A stretch of 64,000 bases of DNA from contig NZ_BCSO01000005.1 of the NCBI RefSeq assembly GCF_001570905.1, forward strand, positions 1 to 64,000. Direction: 5' to 3'. Position 1 is the stretch's first letter. The number at the start of each line of letters is the position of its first letter. Of this stretch, positions 11,143 through 19,543 are shown piece by piece. Made by a program: the position numbers and the translations under genes. The notes under the pieces were generated by a model. That model saw nothing but the letters and a program-made list of their open reading frames with translations, did not search any database and was not told the DNA's origin. Source of the DNA: [Zimmermannella] alba NBRC 15616 (lineage in GTDB: Bacteria > Actinomycetota > Actinomycetes > Actinomycetales > Microbacteriaceae).

Positions 11143-11475
11143 TACTGCTGCCCTCGATGAAGATCGTCGCCACTTCAGGCATGGAGTGAGCAGTTCATGA
11201 GATTTCGTGCACCATCGGGTCGGGGCTCGCGAAGAGTTAGCACGAACTCATGGTGAGCGCAACGATGACCGGGTGACGCGAGACAGGACGGACATAGCCT
11301 CATTGTCGCGTGCTGGCCGTTGTCACACATCAGCGCGAAGCATGGTTTGACCCTCAAGCACAGCTTGAAGTGGATCCAAGGAGCGTTTCTTGTCTTCCTG
11401 GACGTCCCGGAGGGAAACCATGCGCCGGGCGATACGATCAAAGGCACCGAGCATCGACCCGTGAGGAGGCGTCGC
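11143..11475. promoter_or_regulatory. Intergenic region upstream of parA
   Basis: No gene is supported in these 333 bases. A TACGAT (11433-11438) fits the actinobacterial TAnnnT -10 element and would give a leader of about 30 nt for parA, but no convincing -35 is placed 17 bases upstream. GAGGAGGC at 11463-11470 is the parA ribosome site. The region next to 11143-11190 carries the fragment related to the small lipoprotein gene. Confidence 0.35.
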
Positions 11476-12423
11476 GTGGCCAAGACGCCGAAGCATGATG
11501 AACCACTTGCGGGCTTTGACGAACTCGAACCACGGGAGGACGACGTCGTGACCGAACTGCCTGCTGCGAACCCCAACGCCCGCACCGCTGAGGCCGTGTC
11601 CACGACGAACTATCACCGTTTCCCCGTGCCGGCCCCGCTGGAGGGGACCGGGCCCGCACGCATCATCTCCATGTGCAACCAGAAGGGCGGCGTCGGCAAG
11701 ACGACGACGACGATCAACCTCGGCGCTTCGCTCGCCCAGTACGGCCGCCGCGTCCTGTGTGTGGACTTTGACCCCCAGGGTGCGCTCTCAGCAGGTCTCG
11801 GCATCTCTGCCCACGACGAGCCGACAATCTACGAACTTCTCGTCGGCGCCGTGAAAGACCCGCACGAGGTCATCCAGCACTCCGAAGTGGAGGGGCTTGA
11901 CGTCATCCCGGCGAACATCGACCTCTCGGCAGCCGAAGTGCACCTGGTGACTGAGGTCGCTCGCGAGCAGATCCTCGCGAGCGTGCTGCGGAAGGTCCGC
12001 AACGAATATGACGTCATCATCGTCGACTGCCAGCCTTCGCTGGGCCTGCTCACCGTGAATGCACTCACGGCAAGCCACGGCGTCATCATCCCGCTCGAGT
12101 GCGAATTCTTCGCTCTCCGCGGTGTCGCACTCCTGGTCGAGACGATCGAGAAGGTGCAGGACCGACTGAACCCCTCACTTGAGCTCGACGGCATCCTGCC
12201 CACGATGTTCGACGGCCGCACCCTCCACTCGCGTGAGGTGCTCGACCGCGTCTATGACGCCTTCGGAGACAAGGTGTTCGAGACCGTCATCGGCAAGACC
12301 GTGAAGTTCCCCGACGCATCCGTCGCCGGGGTGCCCATCGTCGAGTTCGCGCCGAACCACAACGCTGCCGAGGCCTACCGTCAGCTCGCGCGCGAACTCG
12401 TGGCGCGCGGCGCGGTCGCGTAG
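11476..12423 (+). CDS. parA: ParA family ATPase
   Basis: The 315-residue protein is a Soj/ParA-type ATPase with the deviant Walker A motif QKGGVGKTTTT near residue 70, DFDPQGAL (Walker A') and VIIVDCQPSLGLLT (Walker B). An N-terminal extension of about 60 residues precedes the domain. It lies directly upstream of scpA and scpB, the same order as Rv1708-Rv1709-Rv1710 in M. tuberculosis, which ties it to chromosome segregation rather than plasmid partition. There is no parB here. GTG 11476 is chosen for its GAGGAGG site at 11463; frames open upstream lack one. scpA starts 2 bases after its stop. Confidence 0.92.
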   Translation: MAKTPKHDEPLAGFDELEPREDDVVTELPAANPNARTAEAVSTTNYHRFPVPAPLEGTGPARIISMCNQKGGVGKTTTTINLGASLAQYGRRVLCVDFDPQGALSAGLGISAHDEPTIYELLVGAVKDPHEVIQHSEVEGLDVIPANIDLSAAEVHLVTEVAREQILASVLRKVRNEYDVIIVDCQPSLGLLTVNALTASHGVIIPLECEFFALRGVALLVETIEKVQDRLNPSLELDGILPTMFDGRTLHSREVLDRVYDAFGDKVFETVIGKTVKFPDASVAGVPIVEFAPNHNAAEAYRQLARELVARGAVA

Positions 12424-12425
12424 CA

Positions 12426-13259
12426 GTGTCATCCAGCAGCCCAGTGGCCGCTGACGCAACGGAACTCGCCAGCGACGCTCCCGCCTTTCGCGTTGAGCTC
12501 GCAAACTTTGAGGGCCCTTTCGACCTGCTGTTGAGCCTCATCGCCAAGCACGAACTCGACATCACCGAAGTGGCGCTCAGCAAAGTTACCGATGAATTCA
12601 TCGCTCACCTGACGGCGATGGAAGAGTATGAGCTCGATGTCGCGAGCGAATTCATCGTCGTCGCAGCGACCCTCCTCGACATGAAGCTCGTGAGCCTCTT
12701 GCCGCAGGGCGATTACGTTGACGCCGAAGACGTCGCCGTGCTTGAAGCCCGCGACTTGCTCTTCGCACGCCTGCTGCAATATCGCGCCTTCAAGGAAGCG
12801 AGCGCGTGGTTCGCGACACAGCTCGCCAACGAGTCGAAGCGATACGGCCGCAGTGTGCCGGTCGAGCCGCGCCTTCGCGACCGGGCACCCGAGTTGGTGT
12901 GGACGCTGAGCCTCGACGACTTCGCCGCGCTCGCGACGGTTGCGCTCACACCCCGGGCACCCGAGACCGTGGGACTTGATCACCTGCACGCGCCCCTCGT
13001 AAGCATCCGCGAACAGGCAGCCCACCTCGTGTCGAGGCTGCGCGGGCACGACGGGCCCATCTCGTTCAGTGACCTCATCCGTGACGTGGGGGAACCGGGC
13101 ATCGTGGTTGCCCGATTCCTCGCGGTGCTTGAGCTGTACCGGCGAGCTGCCGTGACCTTCTCACAAATGCAGCCGCTCGGGCCGCTCCACATTACGTGGG
13201 ATGCGGAACACTGGAGTGACGACGAACTCGCAAGCTTGGGGGCCGACTATGAACACTGA
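12426..13259 (+). CDS. scpA: Segregation and condensation protein A
   Basis: ScpA is the kleisin that bridges SMC dimers with ScpB in bacterial condensin. The N-terminal motif VELANFEGPFDLLLSLI (residues about 20 to 37) and the following LDITEVALSKVTDEF are diagnostic of the family; the C-terminal winged-helix part carries FLAVLELYRR. Length 277 is normal. GTG start, 2 bases after parA. The stop lies 11 bases inside scpB. Confidence 0.95.
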   Translation: MSSSSPVAADATELASDAPAFRVELANFEGPFDLLLSLIAKHELDITEVALSKVTDEFIAHLTAMEEYELDVASEFIVVAATLLDMKLVSLLPQGDYVDAEDVAVLEARDLLFARLLQYRAFKEASAWFATQLANESKRYGRSVPVEPRLRDRAPELVWTLSLDDFAALATVALTPRAPETVGLDHLHAPLVSIREQAAHLVSRLRGHDGPISFSDLIRDVGEPGIVVARFLAVLELYRRAAVTFSQMQPLGPLHITWDAEHWSDDELASLGADYEH

Positions 13260-13860
13260 CGCACAGGCAGCGAGTGACGAGCAGGATGCTGTCGAGGCGG
13301 CCCGCATTCCCTTGACGCGTGCCCTCGAAGCGATGCTCTTTCTCGCTGACGAACCAACGAGCCTCGTCGCGCTCGCGACCGCCTGCGGTGCACCCGTGGC
13401 ACAGGTGCGAGACGCGCTCGCCGAACTGCAAGCCGACTACGACGGCGTGGATGGCATCGAACGCGCCTTTGAACTGCGCGAGATCGGCGGTGGTTGGCGG
13501 CTGTACGTGCGCGATACGTACGACGAGGTACTCGAAGACTTCATCGTCACGCGTCAACCACCAAAGCTCTCGCAGGCCGCGCTTGAGACGCTCGCGGTCA
13601 TCGCCTACCGGCAGCCGGTGACCCGCCAGCAGGTGGCGAATGTGCGCGCCGTCAATGTGGATTCTGTCGTGCGAACGCTTGTTGCTCGTGGCCTTCTCGA
13701 AGAGGCCGGGCAAGATGGAGTCACCGGCGCGACGCTGTACGTGACAAGCGACCGGTTCCTCGAGGTGCTGGGCATCAATTCGCTGGAGGATCTCCCGAAG
13801 ATTTCTCCGCTGCTGGCTGATGGCCACGATCTCGGGGACTGGCAGGAGGAGATGGCATGA
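13249..13860 (+). CDS. scpB: Segregation and condensation protein B
   Basis: ScpB dimers bind ScpA and stabilise the SMC complex. The 203-residue protein has two winged-helix domains; EAMLFLADEP near residue 25 and ALETLAVIAYRQPVTRQQV near residue 112 are typical. ATG 13249 overlaps the scpA end by 11 bases, giving the usual N-terminus; an in-frame ATG at 13201 would lie 58 bases inside scpA and is rejected. The stop overlaps the rluB ATG (ATGA). Confidence 0.95.
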   Translation: MNTDAQAASDEQDAVEAARIPLTRALEAMLFLADEPTSLVALATACGAPVAQVRDALAELQADYDGVDGIERAFELREIGGGWRLYVRDTYDEVLEDFIVTRQPPKLSQAALETLAVIAYRQPVTRQQVANVRAVNVDSVVRTLVARGLLEEAGQDGVTGATLYVTSDRFLEVLGINSLEDLPKISPLLADGHDLGDWQEEMA

Positions 13861-15017
13861 ACCGTGGATATGAGCGTCGAGACCGCCGCAACGGCGAGGG
13901 CCGTTCCGGACGAGACGAGCAAGCACGGGGCCGTGCGCCCAAGCGGAACGCCTCCTCGCGCGGCGGCTCGGTTCCGCGCCGCGATGACCGTGCGGGTGCA
14001 TCTGGATCGCGTCGCCGCGAGCAAGGCCCCACGCGCGGTGCAACAGGGGAACAGCGTCGCCCGCGCTTGGATGCACGCCGCGGCGTGACGCGACGCGACA
14101 GCGAACCGCGCGGCCGCGATCGTGATGAGCGTCAACTCGGCGACGCCGCCCGGGCTGCCCAGCAGCACAAGCCCGCGGGCGGATGGAGCCTCGAGGACTT
14201 CGACGACATCCCGATGCCCGCCGGCCAAGACGATGGCCGCGTGCGCCTCCAGAAGGCCCTCGCGAACGCGGGCGTCGCGAGTCGCCGCGTGTGCGAGCAG
14301 TACATCACCGAAGGCCGCGTCGAAGTGAACGGGAAGATCGTGCGAGAGCTTGGCTCGCGCATCGACCCGACGTGTGACCGCGTGTACGTGGATGGCACCG
14401 CCGTGCAGTTCGACCAGTCGATGCGCTACGTCATCCTCAACAAGCCCACCGGTGTCGTCTCCACTATGAAGGACGAACACGGTCGACGTGACCTGCGCGA
14501 GTTCACACGCGAATGGAGCGAACGCCTCTACAACGTTGGTCGGCTCGACTACGAAACGAGCGGCCTGCTCGTGCTCACCAACGACGGCGAACTCGCGAAC
14601 ATCCTCGCGCACCCTTCCTACGGCGTTGAGAAGACGTACATCGCCAAGGTGAAGGGGCGCGTCACGGCGCAGACGCTGCAGAAGCTCTTGCGAGGCATCG
14701 AGCTTGAGGACGGCCCGATCAAGATTGACTCGGGCAAGATCCTCGCCGACCAGCCGGGCCACGGCGCAAGCCTCGTCGAAGTGACGCTTCACTCCGGGCG
14801 CAACCGCATCGTTCGCCGCATGTTCGATGCGGTCGGGCACCCCGTCACCGAGCTCGTGCGTCGTTCGTTCGGGCCGCTCCACCTCGGGAGCCTGCGCGCG
14901 GGGGAGAGCCGCGAAGTGACGCAGGACGAACTCGGGAAGCTTCTCACGCTCGCTCGCCGTGCCGCGAAGCGCCCTGAACAGGGCGCGGTCACGGGCACAC
15001 AGGGAGGTGACGCATGA
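13857..15017 (+). CDS. rluB: Pseudouridine synthase, RluB family, with Arg-rich N-terminus
   Basis: The enzyme isomerises uridine in 23S rRNA. The core begins near residue 120 with an S4 domain (RLQKALANAGVASRRVCE, VEVNGKIV) and continues with the RsuA-type catalytic domain: LNKPTGVVST, then the catalytic Asp in NVGRLDYETSGLLVLT, then RNRIVRRMFDAVGHPV. The first 120 residues are Arg-, Gly- and Ser-rich low complexity, which is common in actinobacterial RluB and probably aids RNA binding. It is coupled to scpB (ATGA) and to tyrA (ATGA). Confidence 0.93.
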   Translation: MNRGYERRDRRNGEGRSGRDEQARGRAPKRNASSRGGSVPRRDDRAGASGSRRREQGPTRGATGEQRRPRLDARRGVTRRDSEPRGRDRDERQLGDAARAAQQHKPAGGWSLEDFDDIPMPAGQDDGRVRLQKALANAGVASRRVCEQYITEGRVEVNGKIVRELGSRIDPTCDRVYVDGTAVQFDQSMRYVILNKPTGVVSTMKDEHGRRDLREFTREWSERLYNVGRLDYETSGLLVLTNDGELANILAHPSYGVEKTYIAKVKGRVTAQTLQKLLRGIELEDGPIKIDSGKILADQPGHGASLVEVTLHSGRNRIVRRMFDAVGHPVTELVRRSFGPLHLGSLRAGESREVTQDELGKLLTLARRAAKRPEQGAVTGTQGGDA

Positions 15018-16096
15018 GTCACGCCCTCACAGGCCCCGTCCGCGTGATCGGCACGGGCCTGCTCGGGACGAGCATTGGTCTTGGCCTTACTCGCGCAGGC
15101 TTCGAAGTACAGCTCTCAGACGCGTCGCCGAACAACGAGCGACTGGCCCACGAGCTGCGCGCCGGCATCCCGATCGCCCAGACGAGCGCGGCCCCGAGCC
15201 TTGTCGTCGTGTGCGTGCCGCCGGATGTCACCGCAGCGGTGATCGCCGAGCAGCTTGAGCTCTGGCCGGAGGCGCTCGTTACTGACGTCGCCTCGGTGAA
15301 GCTGCAACCGCTTGAGCAGCTCCGGGAACGCGGCAGCGACCTCAGCCGCTACCTCGGCGGGCACCCCATGGCGGGACGCGAAACCGGAGGCCCGCTCTCT
15401 GCTCGCGCCGACCTCTTCATCGGGCGCCCCTGGGTCATCACCCCGCACGGCGGCGAGCGCGAGGGCGCCATGGAGACGGTGCGGGCGCTCGCGGAGTTGC
15501 TCGGCTCCAACACGGTCACGCTCGATGCACGGGCTCACGATGAGTCCGTGGCGCTCATTTCGCACGCGCCGCAGATCGTGAGCTCGCTGCTTGCGGCACG
15601 ACTCGTGGACGACGAGCACAATGCCGCAGCGCTTGCCGGGCAGGGACTTCGTGACGTGACCCGTATCGCGGCGAGCGACGACAACCTGTGGGTGCAAATT
15701 CTTGCCGCGAACGGTCCTCGGGTGGCGCCGATTCTGCGCGCTCTCGAGCAGGATATTTCCGAGGTGGCTGCAGCGCTCGAACAGCTTGAGGCTGATGGCT
15801 CGCGCCTGCTAGTGGCAGAGCGGATGCGGCGGGGAGCCGAGGGCGTGCAGCGCATCCCTGGCAAGCACGGTGGGCGCCGTCAGTTCGCGACCGTCACGGT
15901 GCTGGTCGAGGACCGCCCCGGCCAGCTCGCGAAGCTCTTCGCGGACATTGAACACAGCAACATCAACCTCGAAGACTTGCGCATGGATCACAGCCAGGGC
16001 GCCGAGGTTGGCCTGGTCGAAGTGAGCGTGCTCCCGGAGGCTCGCGCAACACTGACGGAAGCCCTTGAAGCGCAGGGATGGAGGATCGCGCAGTGA
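15014..16096 (+). CDS. tyrA: Prephenate dehydrogenase
   Basis: TyrA oxidises prephenate to 4-hydroxyphenylpyruvate in tyrosine synthesis. The 360 residues show an N-terminal NAD(P)-binding Rossmann motif (VIGTGLLGTSIGLGL, residues about 10 to 24), GGHPMAGRETGGP (substrate-binding), an all-helical middle and a C-terminal ACT domain (VLVEDRPGQLAKLFADI), the usual site of feedback control. ATG overlaps rluB by 4 bases. Position between rluB and cmk is common in Micrococcales. Confidence 0.93.
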   Translation: MSHALTGPVRVIGTGLLGTSIGLGLTRAGFEVQLSDASPNNERLAHELRAGIPIAQTSAAPSLVVVCVPPDVTAAVIAEQLELWPEALVTDVASVKLQPLEQLRERGSDLSRYLGGHPMAGRETGGPLSARADLFIGRPWVITPHGGEREGAMETVRALAELLGSNTVTLDARAHDESVALISHAPQIVSSLLAARLVDDEHNAAALAGQGLRDVTRIAASDDNLWVQILAANGPRVAPILRALEQDISEVAAALEQLEADGSRLLVAERMRRGAEGVQRIPGKHGGRRQFATVTVLVEDRPGQLAKLFADIEHSNINLEDLRMDHSQGAEVGLVEVSVLPEARATLTEALEAQGWRIAQ

Positions 16097-16815
16097 GCCC
16101 GATTATTGGAGCGAGCACCGCCCCGATCGTCGTCGTCATCGACGGCCCCGCCGGCAGCGGTAAGTCGAGTGTGAGCCGCGAGGCCGCCCGTCGCCTCGGA
16201 TTTGAACTGCTCGACACTGGTGCCGCTTATCGTGCGCTCGCGTGCTTTGCCATGCGCATGGGCATCGACCTCGACGCGGCGGATGTGCCGGAACAGCTCG
16301 TGCCGAAGCTCGACGAGTTCCTCGAGCAGTATGCGATCGCTCTCCACCCTGACGAGCGGTGGGTGCGCCTTGGTGAGGACGACATCACGGAGACGATTCG
16401 CTCGACGGAGCTCTCGAGCAAGGTGAGCGCCGTGGCCCGCATCCCGGAAGTGCGTGCGACGCTGACGGAACTTTTCCGAACGCTGCTCCACGACACCGCC
16501 GCGCCAGGTATCATCGCCGAGGGGCGCGACCTGACGACCGTGGTGGCACCGGACGCACCGGTTCGCCTCCTGTTGACCGCTGACGAGGCGGTTCGCATCC
16601 AACGTCGGTCATCGGAAAAGGGCGGCGAGGCCGCACAGGCGGTGGTCGCATCGGTCATTGAACGAGACCGCAAGGACCGACAGGTTGTCGACTTCTTGAC
16701 CCCCGCGGAGGGCGTCACGCTGGTGGACACCACGCATTTGAACTTTGAGGAAAGCGTCCAACGCACGATTGACCTCATCCGCGCAGCACGCCCTGATGCG
16801 CCCGAAACAATCTAA
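16093..16815 (+). CDS. cmk: Cytidylate kinase
   Basis: Cmk phosphorylates CMP and dCMP. The 240-residue product has the P-loop DGPAGSGKSSVS near residue 18, LLDTGAAYRALA, the GRDLTTVV motif and the lid-type RRSSEKGG. GTG 16093 is chosen: it has GGAGG at 16079-16083 with good spacing and a GTGA overlap with the tyrA stop; an ATG at 16078 lies on that ribosome site. Confidence 0.94.
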   Translation: MSPIIGASTAPIVVVIDGPAGSGKSSVSREAARRLGFELLDTGAAYRALACFAMRMGIDLDAADVPEQLVPKLDEFLEQYAIALHPDERWVRLGEDDITETIRSTELSSKVSAVARIPEVRATLTELFRTLLHDTAAPGIIAEGRDLTTVVAPDAPVRLLLTADEAVRIQRRSSEKGGEAAQAVVASVIERDRKDRQVVDFLTPAEGVTLVDTTHLNFEESVQRTIDLIRAARPDAPETI

Positions 16816-16824
16816 GGAACACGC

Positions 16825-18339
16825 ATGAGCGAGCAGGACTACGACGAGCTGGGTCCCGACGAGGGCTTTGTTGAGCGTCTGCAGAACGTTGACGAGGAGC
16901 TTGCCGAGCAGCGTGCCGAGTCGCTTCGGGCTGGTCTTGGCGAGTACGAACTCGATGACGAAGACCTCGAGCTGCTTGAAGCTGGCGAGGAACGTGCCGA
17001 TGGCTACGTGCAGCTGCCGGCTCTGCCGGTGCTGGCCGTGGTAGGCCGCCCGAACGTTGGCAAGTCCGCGCTCGTGAACCGCATCATTGGCCGCCGCGAG
17101 GCGGTCGTTGAGGACACCCCCGGGGTGACACGCGACCGCGTCTCGTACAAGGCGGAGTGGGGCAACCGTCGCTTCACGCTCGTCGACACGGGCGGTTGGG
17201 AGCCGGACGCGCGCGGCATCGACAAGTCGGTCGCGCAGCAGGCCGAGATCGCGATCGATCTAGCCGACGCGGTGCTCTTCGTTGTTGATGCAAATGTTGG
17301 CCCGACGGCGACGGATGAGCACGTGGTGCGTCTGCTTCGCCAGACGGATCGTCCGGTCGTCCTCGTTGCGAACAAGGTGGATGACGCGGTGCAGGAGCCG
17401 AACGCTGCCGTGCTCTGGAGCCTTGGCCTCGGCGAGCCGATGCCGGTGTCGGCCCTCCACGGACGCGGTGTCGCAGACCTTCTCGACCTCGTCATGACGA
17501 AGCTTCCCGAGGTGTCGAAGGTCGCGAAGGAAGAGCTTGGTGGCCCGCGCCGCGTCGCAATCCTTGGCCGCCCGAACGTCGGCAAGTCCAGCCTCCTCAA
17601 TAAGGCTGCCGGTGAAGAGCGCGTCGTCGTGAACGACCTCGCCGGTACGACGCGTGACCCGATCGACGAGCAGATTGAGCTCGGCGGCAAGGTGTGGCGG
17701 TTTGTCGACACGGCGGGTATTCGCAAGCGCGTGCACCTGCAGCAAGGCGCCGACTTCTACGCTTCGCTTCGTACGACCGCGGCCCTTGAAAAGGCCGAGG
17801 TCGCGGTGGTCGTGCTCGATGTGACGGAGCCGATCGGTGTGCAGGATCTGCGCATCATTGATCTCGTGCTCGAGTCGGGTCGTGCGCTCGTGCTCGCCTT
17901 CAACAAGTGGGATCTGCTCGATGACGAGCGCCGCTGGCAGCTTGAACGCGAAGTTGAGCGTGATCTCGCACACGTCGCGTGGGCACCGCGCGTCAACATT
18001 TCTGCCCGCACCGGACGCCACCTTGAAAAGCTCGTCCCTGCCCTCGAGCTTGCGCTTGACTCGTGGGACACGCGCATCCCGACGGGCAAGTTCAACGCGT
18101 TCATTGCCGAGCTCGTGGCGGAGTTCCCGCACCCGCTGCGTGGTGGCAAGCAGCCGCGCATCCTGTTCGGTACGCAGGCGCAGACCCAGCCGCCGACGTT
18201 CGTGCTCTTCACGACCGGCTTCCTCGACCCGGGCTACCGCCGTTTCATCATGCGACGCCTACGCGAGGTGTACGGCTTCGAAGGCTCGCCGATCGTCGTG
18301 AACATGCGCGTTCGCGAGAAGCGCCAGCGCCGCAAGTAG
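16825..18339 (+). CDS. der: Ribosome biogenesis GTPase Der (EngA)
   Basis: Der acts in 50S subunit assembly and has two tandem GTPase domains. Both are visible: [12 protein letters not shown] near residue 74 with DTPGVTRDR, and [12 protein letters not shown] near residue 250 with [11 protein letters not shown], each followed by NKxD motifs (NKVDDA, NKWDLL). The C-terminal KH-like domain ends with REKRQRRK. An acidic extension of about 65 residues precedes the first domain, typical of actinobacteria. Start ATG 9 bases after cmk. Last gene of this plus-strand unit. Confidence 0.96.
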   Translation: MSEQDYDELGPDEGFVERLQNVDEELAEQRAESLRAGLGEYELDDEDLELLEAGEERADGYVQLPALPVLAVVGRPNVGKSALVNRIIGRREAVVEDTPGVTRDRVSYKAEWGNRRFTLVDTGGWEPDARGIDKSVAQQAEIAIDLADAVLFVVDANVGPTATDEHVVRLLRQTDRPVVLVANKVDDAVQEPNAAVLWSLGLGEPMPVSALHGRGVADLLDLVMTKLPEVSKVAKEELGGPRRVAILGRPNVGKSSLLNKAAGEERVVVNDLAGTTRDPIDEQIELGGKVWRFVDTAGIRKRVHLQQGADFYASLRTTAALEKAEVAVVVLDVTEPIGVQDLRIIDLVLESGRALVLAFNKWDLLDDERRWQLEREVERDLAHVAWAPRVNISARTGRHLEKLVPALELALDSWDTRIPTGKFNAFIAELVAEFPHPLRGGKQPRILFGTQAQTQPPTFVLFTTGFLDPGYRRFIMRRLREVYGFEGSPIVVNMRVREKRQRRK

Positions 18340-18347
18340 GGGAGTAC

Positions 18348-18412
18348 CGCAGCATCCCGGCCGCGCTGCAGCGAGGAGGGTCTATCCTTCCGCTGCGGCC
18401 GGGAATGCTGCG
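18348..18412. terminator. Inverted repeat between der and the WYL gene
   Basis: Arms at 18348-18364 and 18395-18412 pair over 17 bases with one bulged base (CGCAGCATCCCGGCCGC and its complement) around a 30-base loop. The right arm is inside the last codons of the convergent WYL gene. It probably acts as a bidirectional terminator, but the loop is long and there is no T-tract. Confidence 0.5.
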
Positions 18413-19353
18413 CGGATGCGCTCGATGAGCGCTTCGCCCTCAGCAGCGAGTTCGGCGCCACCGAGTACCCGGAACGGCATGCCGAGGCGTGCGAGCGTCA
18501 TGAGCGCAGCCTGCGGGTCGTTCGTACCGGCAATGAGCACCGTCGTGTTGTTGGAACCTGACTGCAGCATGCTCGCAAGCTTGGGGTGCTTCACGAGCAC
18601 CTCTTCGAGCGGTGCGTCAAGCACGACGTGCAGCTGGTGAAGCCAGAGGGGCGGCGCGCCGAACGGTGCCGGGCCAACGCCGAACGTGGCCTTGGGGCGC
18701 GGCGTGAACGGCATGCCGGACTCCAGCTGCTCCATGCCGCTCACCGAGAACGTCCGCCAGTCGTGTTTGTCGAGGTCGAAGGCGAGGAGCAGCCAGCCGC
18801 CGTGGCCCGGCGTGACCGCGTGTGGCTCAACGTGCCGGTGTGAGGTGTAGCCGTTCTTGTCGGTAAAGCGGAAGCGCAGGGTCCGACGTCGGCGGATGCC
18901 CTGCAGGCACTGTTCAAGCTCGACCGTCGGGATGACTGAGGACGGGCCAAAGGGCAACTCCGAGGCAAGCTCGGGCAAGACACGCCGCTCAATGAGCGGC
19001 CCGAGCGCACGTAGCTTCTGAAGCGCTGACTGTGCCGCATGCTTCAACGATGATGCATCGTGGTGGGTCGCGCTGGCAGTAGCGATCGTCAAGGCAGCGG
19101 CACACGCAACGCGTTCTTCGTCAGTGAGCGTGAGCGGCGGCAACACATCACTGTCGTGGAGTGACACCAGGCCGCCGCCCGATGCCGCGGACGTTTTGTC
19201 GTGCTCGATGGCAAAGCCGAGCTTGCGAAGGAGATCGAGGTGCTTGAGCAGCGTCTTGCGGTCGCAGCCGACCTTGAGAGCCAGCTCATCGACCGTCCAT
19301 GACGGGAAGGAGCGGAGTTGCTTCAGAACTGTGAGTGCCGGTGCGTGGGTCAT
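18382..19353 (-). CDS. WYL-domain transcriptional regulator (YafY type)
   Basis: The 323-residue protein has an N-terminal helix-turn-helix (residues about 5 to 50, VDELALKVGCDRKTLLKHLDL) and a C-terminal WYL-type ligand domain (residues about 150 to 225: RRRTLRFRFTD, VEPHAVTPGHGGWLLLAFD, WRTFSVSGMEQ). WYL regulators such as PafBC respond to DNA damage by binding single-stranded DNA. It is a single gene, not the paired pafB-pafC arrangement, so it is not clearly PafB or PafC. Its promoter carries the same 20-base block as the sbcD promoter (see 19360-19381), with no leader before the ATG. Regulation by PafBC-like factors is inferred. Confidence 0.85.
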   Translation of the reverse strand: MTHAPALTVLKQLRSFPSWTVDELALKVGCDRKTLLKHLDLLRKLGFAIEHDKTSAASGGGLVSLHDSDVLPPLTLTDEERVACAAALTIATASATHHDASSLKHAAQSALQKLRALGPLIERRVLPELASELPFGPSSVIPTVELEQCLQGIRRRRTLRFRFTDKNGYTSHRHVEPHAVTPGHGGWLLLAFDLDKHDWRTFSVSGMEQLESGMPFTPRPKATFGVGPAPFGAPPLWLHQLHVVLDAPLEEVLVKHPKLASMLQSGSNNTTVLIAGTNDPQAALMTLARLGMPFRVLGGAELAAEGEALIERIRAAFPAAAEG

Positions 19354-19359
19354 GCTTTG

Positions 19360-19381
19360 AGTGTGCGGGGGACCACCGACA
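19360..19381 (-). promoter_or_regulatory. PafBC-type (RecA-independent DNA-damage) promoter of WYL gene
   Basis: On the minus strand TGTCGGTG is followed by 8 bases and CACACT, which ends 6 bases before the ATG. The known mycobacterial motif is tTGTCRgtg-N8-TAnnnT; here the -10 has CA instead of TA. The flanking AGAATCGAA and the whole -35 block are identical to those at 46534-46550 upstream of sbcD. The spacing implies transcription starts at or next to the A of the start codon. Confidence 0.7.
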
Positions 19382-19543
19382 TTCGATTCTCGGCAACCGG
19401 CAACTCATCCCAGCGCCGCAAACGAACTCGAGGTGAAACATCTTTTGCGGGTGGCGTGTGCCGGCGATCGATGCAGTCGCTGTGGCAGGTAGGCTGGTCG
19501 CTGCGGGAATACCCGCTCGATCGCACCACAGAAGGATGAATCC

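Noticed and set aside
10666-11160. 164-codon plus-strand frame opposite the putative secreted protein
   Set aside because: No ribosome site and composition of a shadow. The minus-strand choice is itself only moderately secure.
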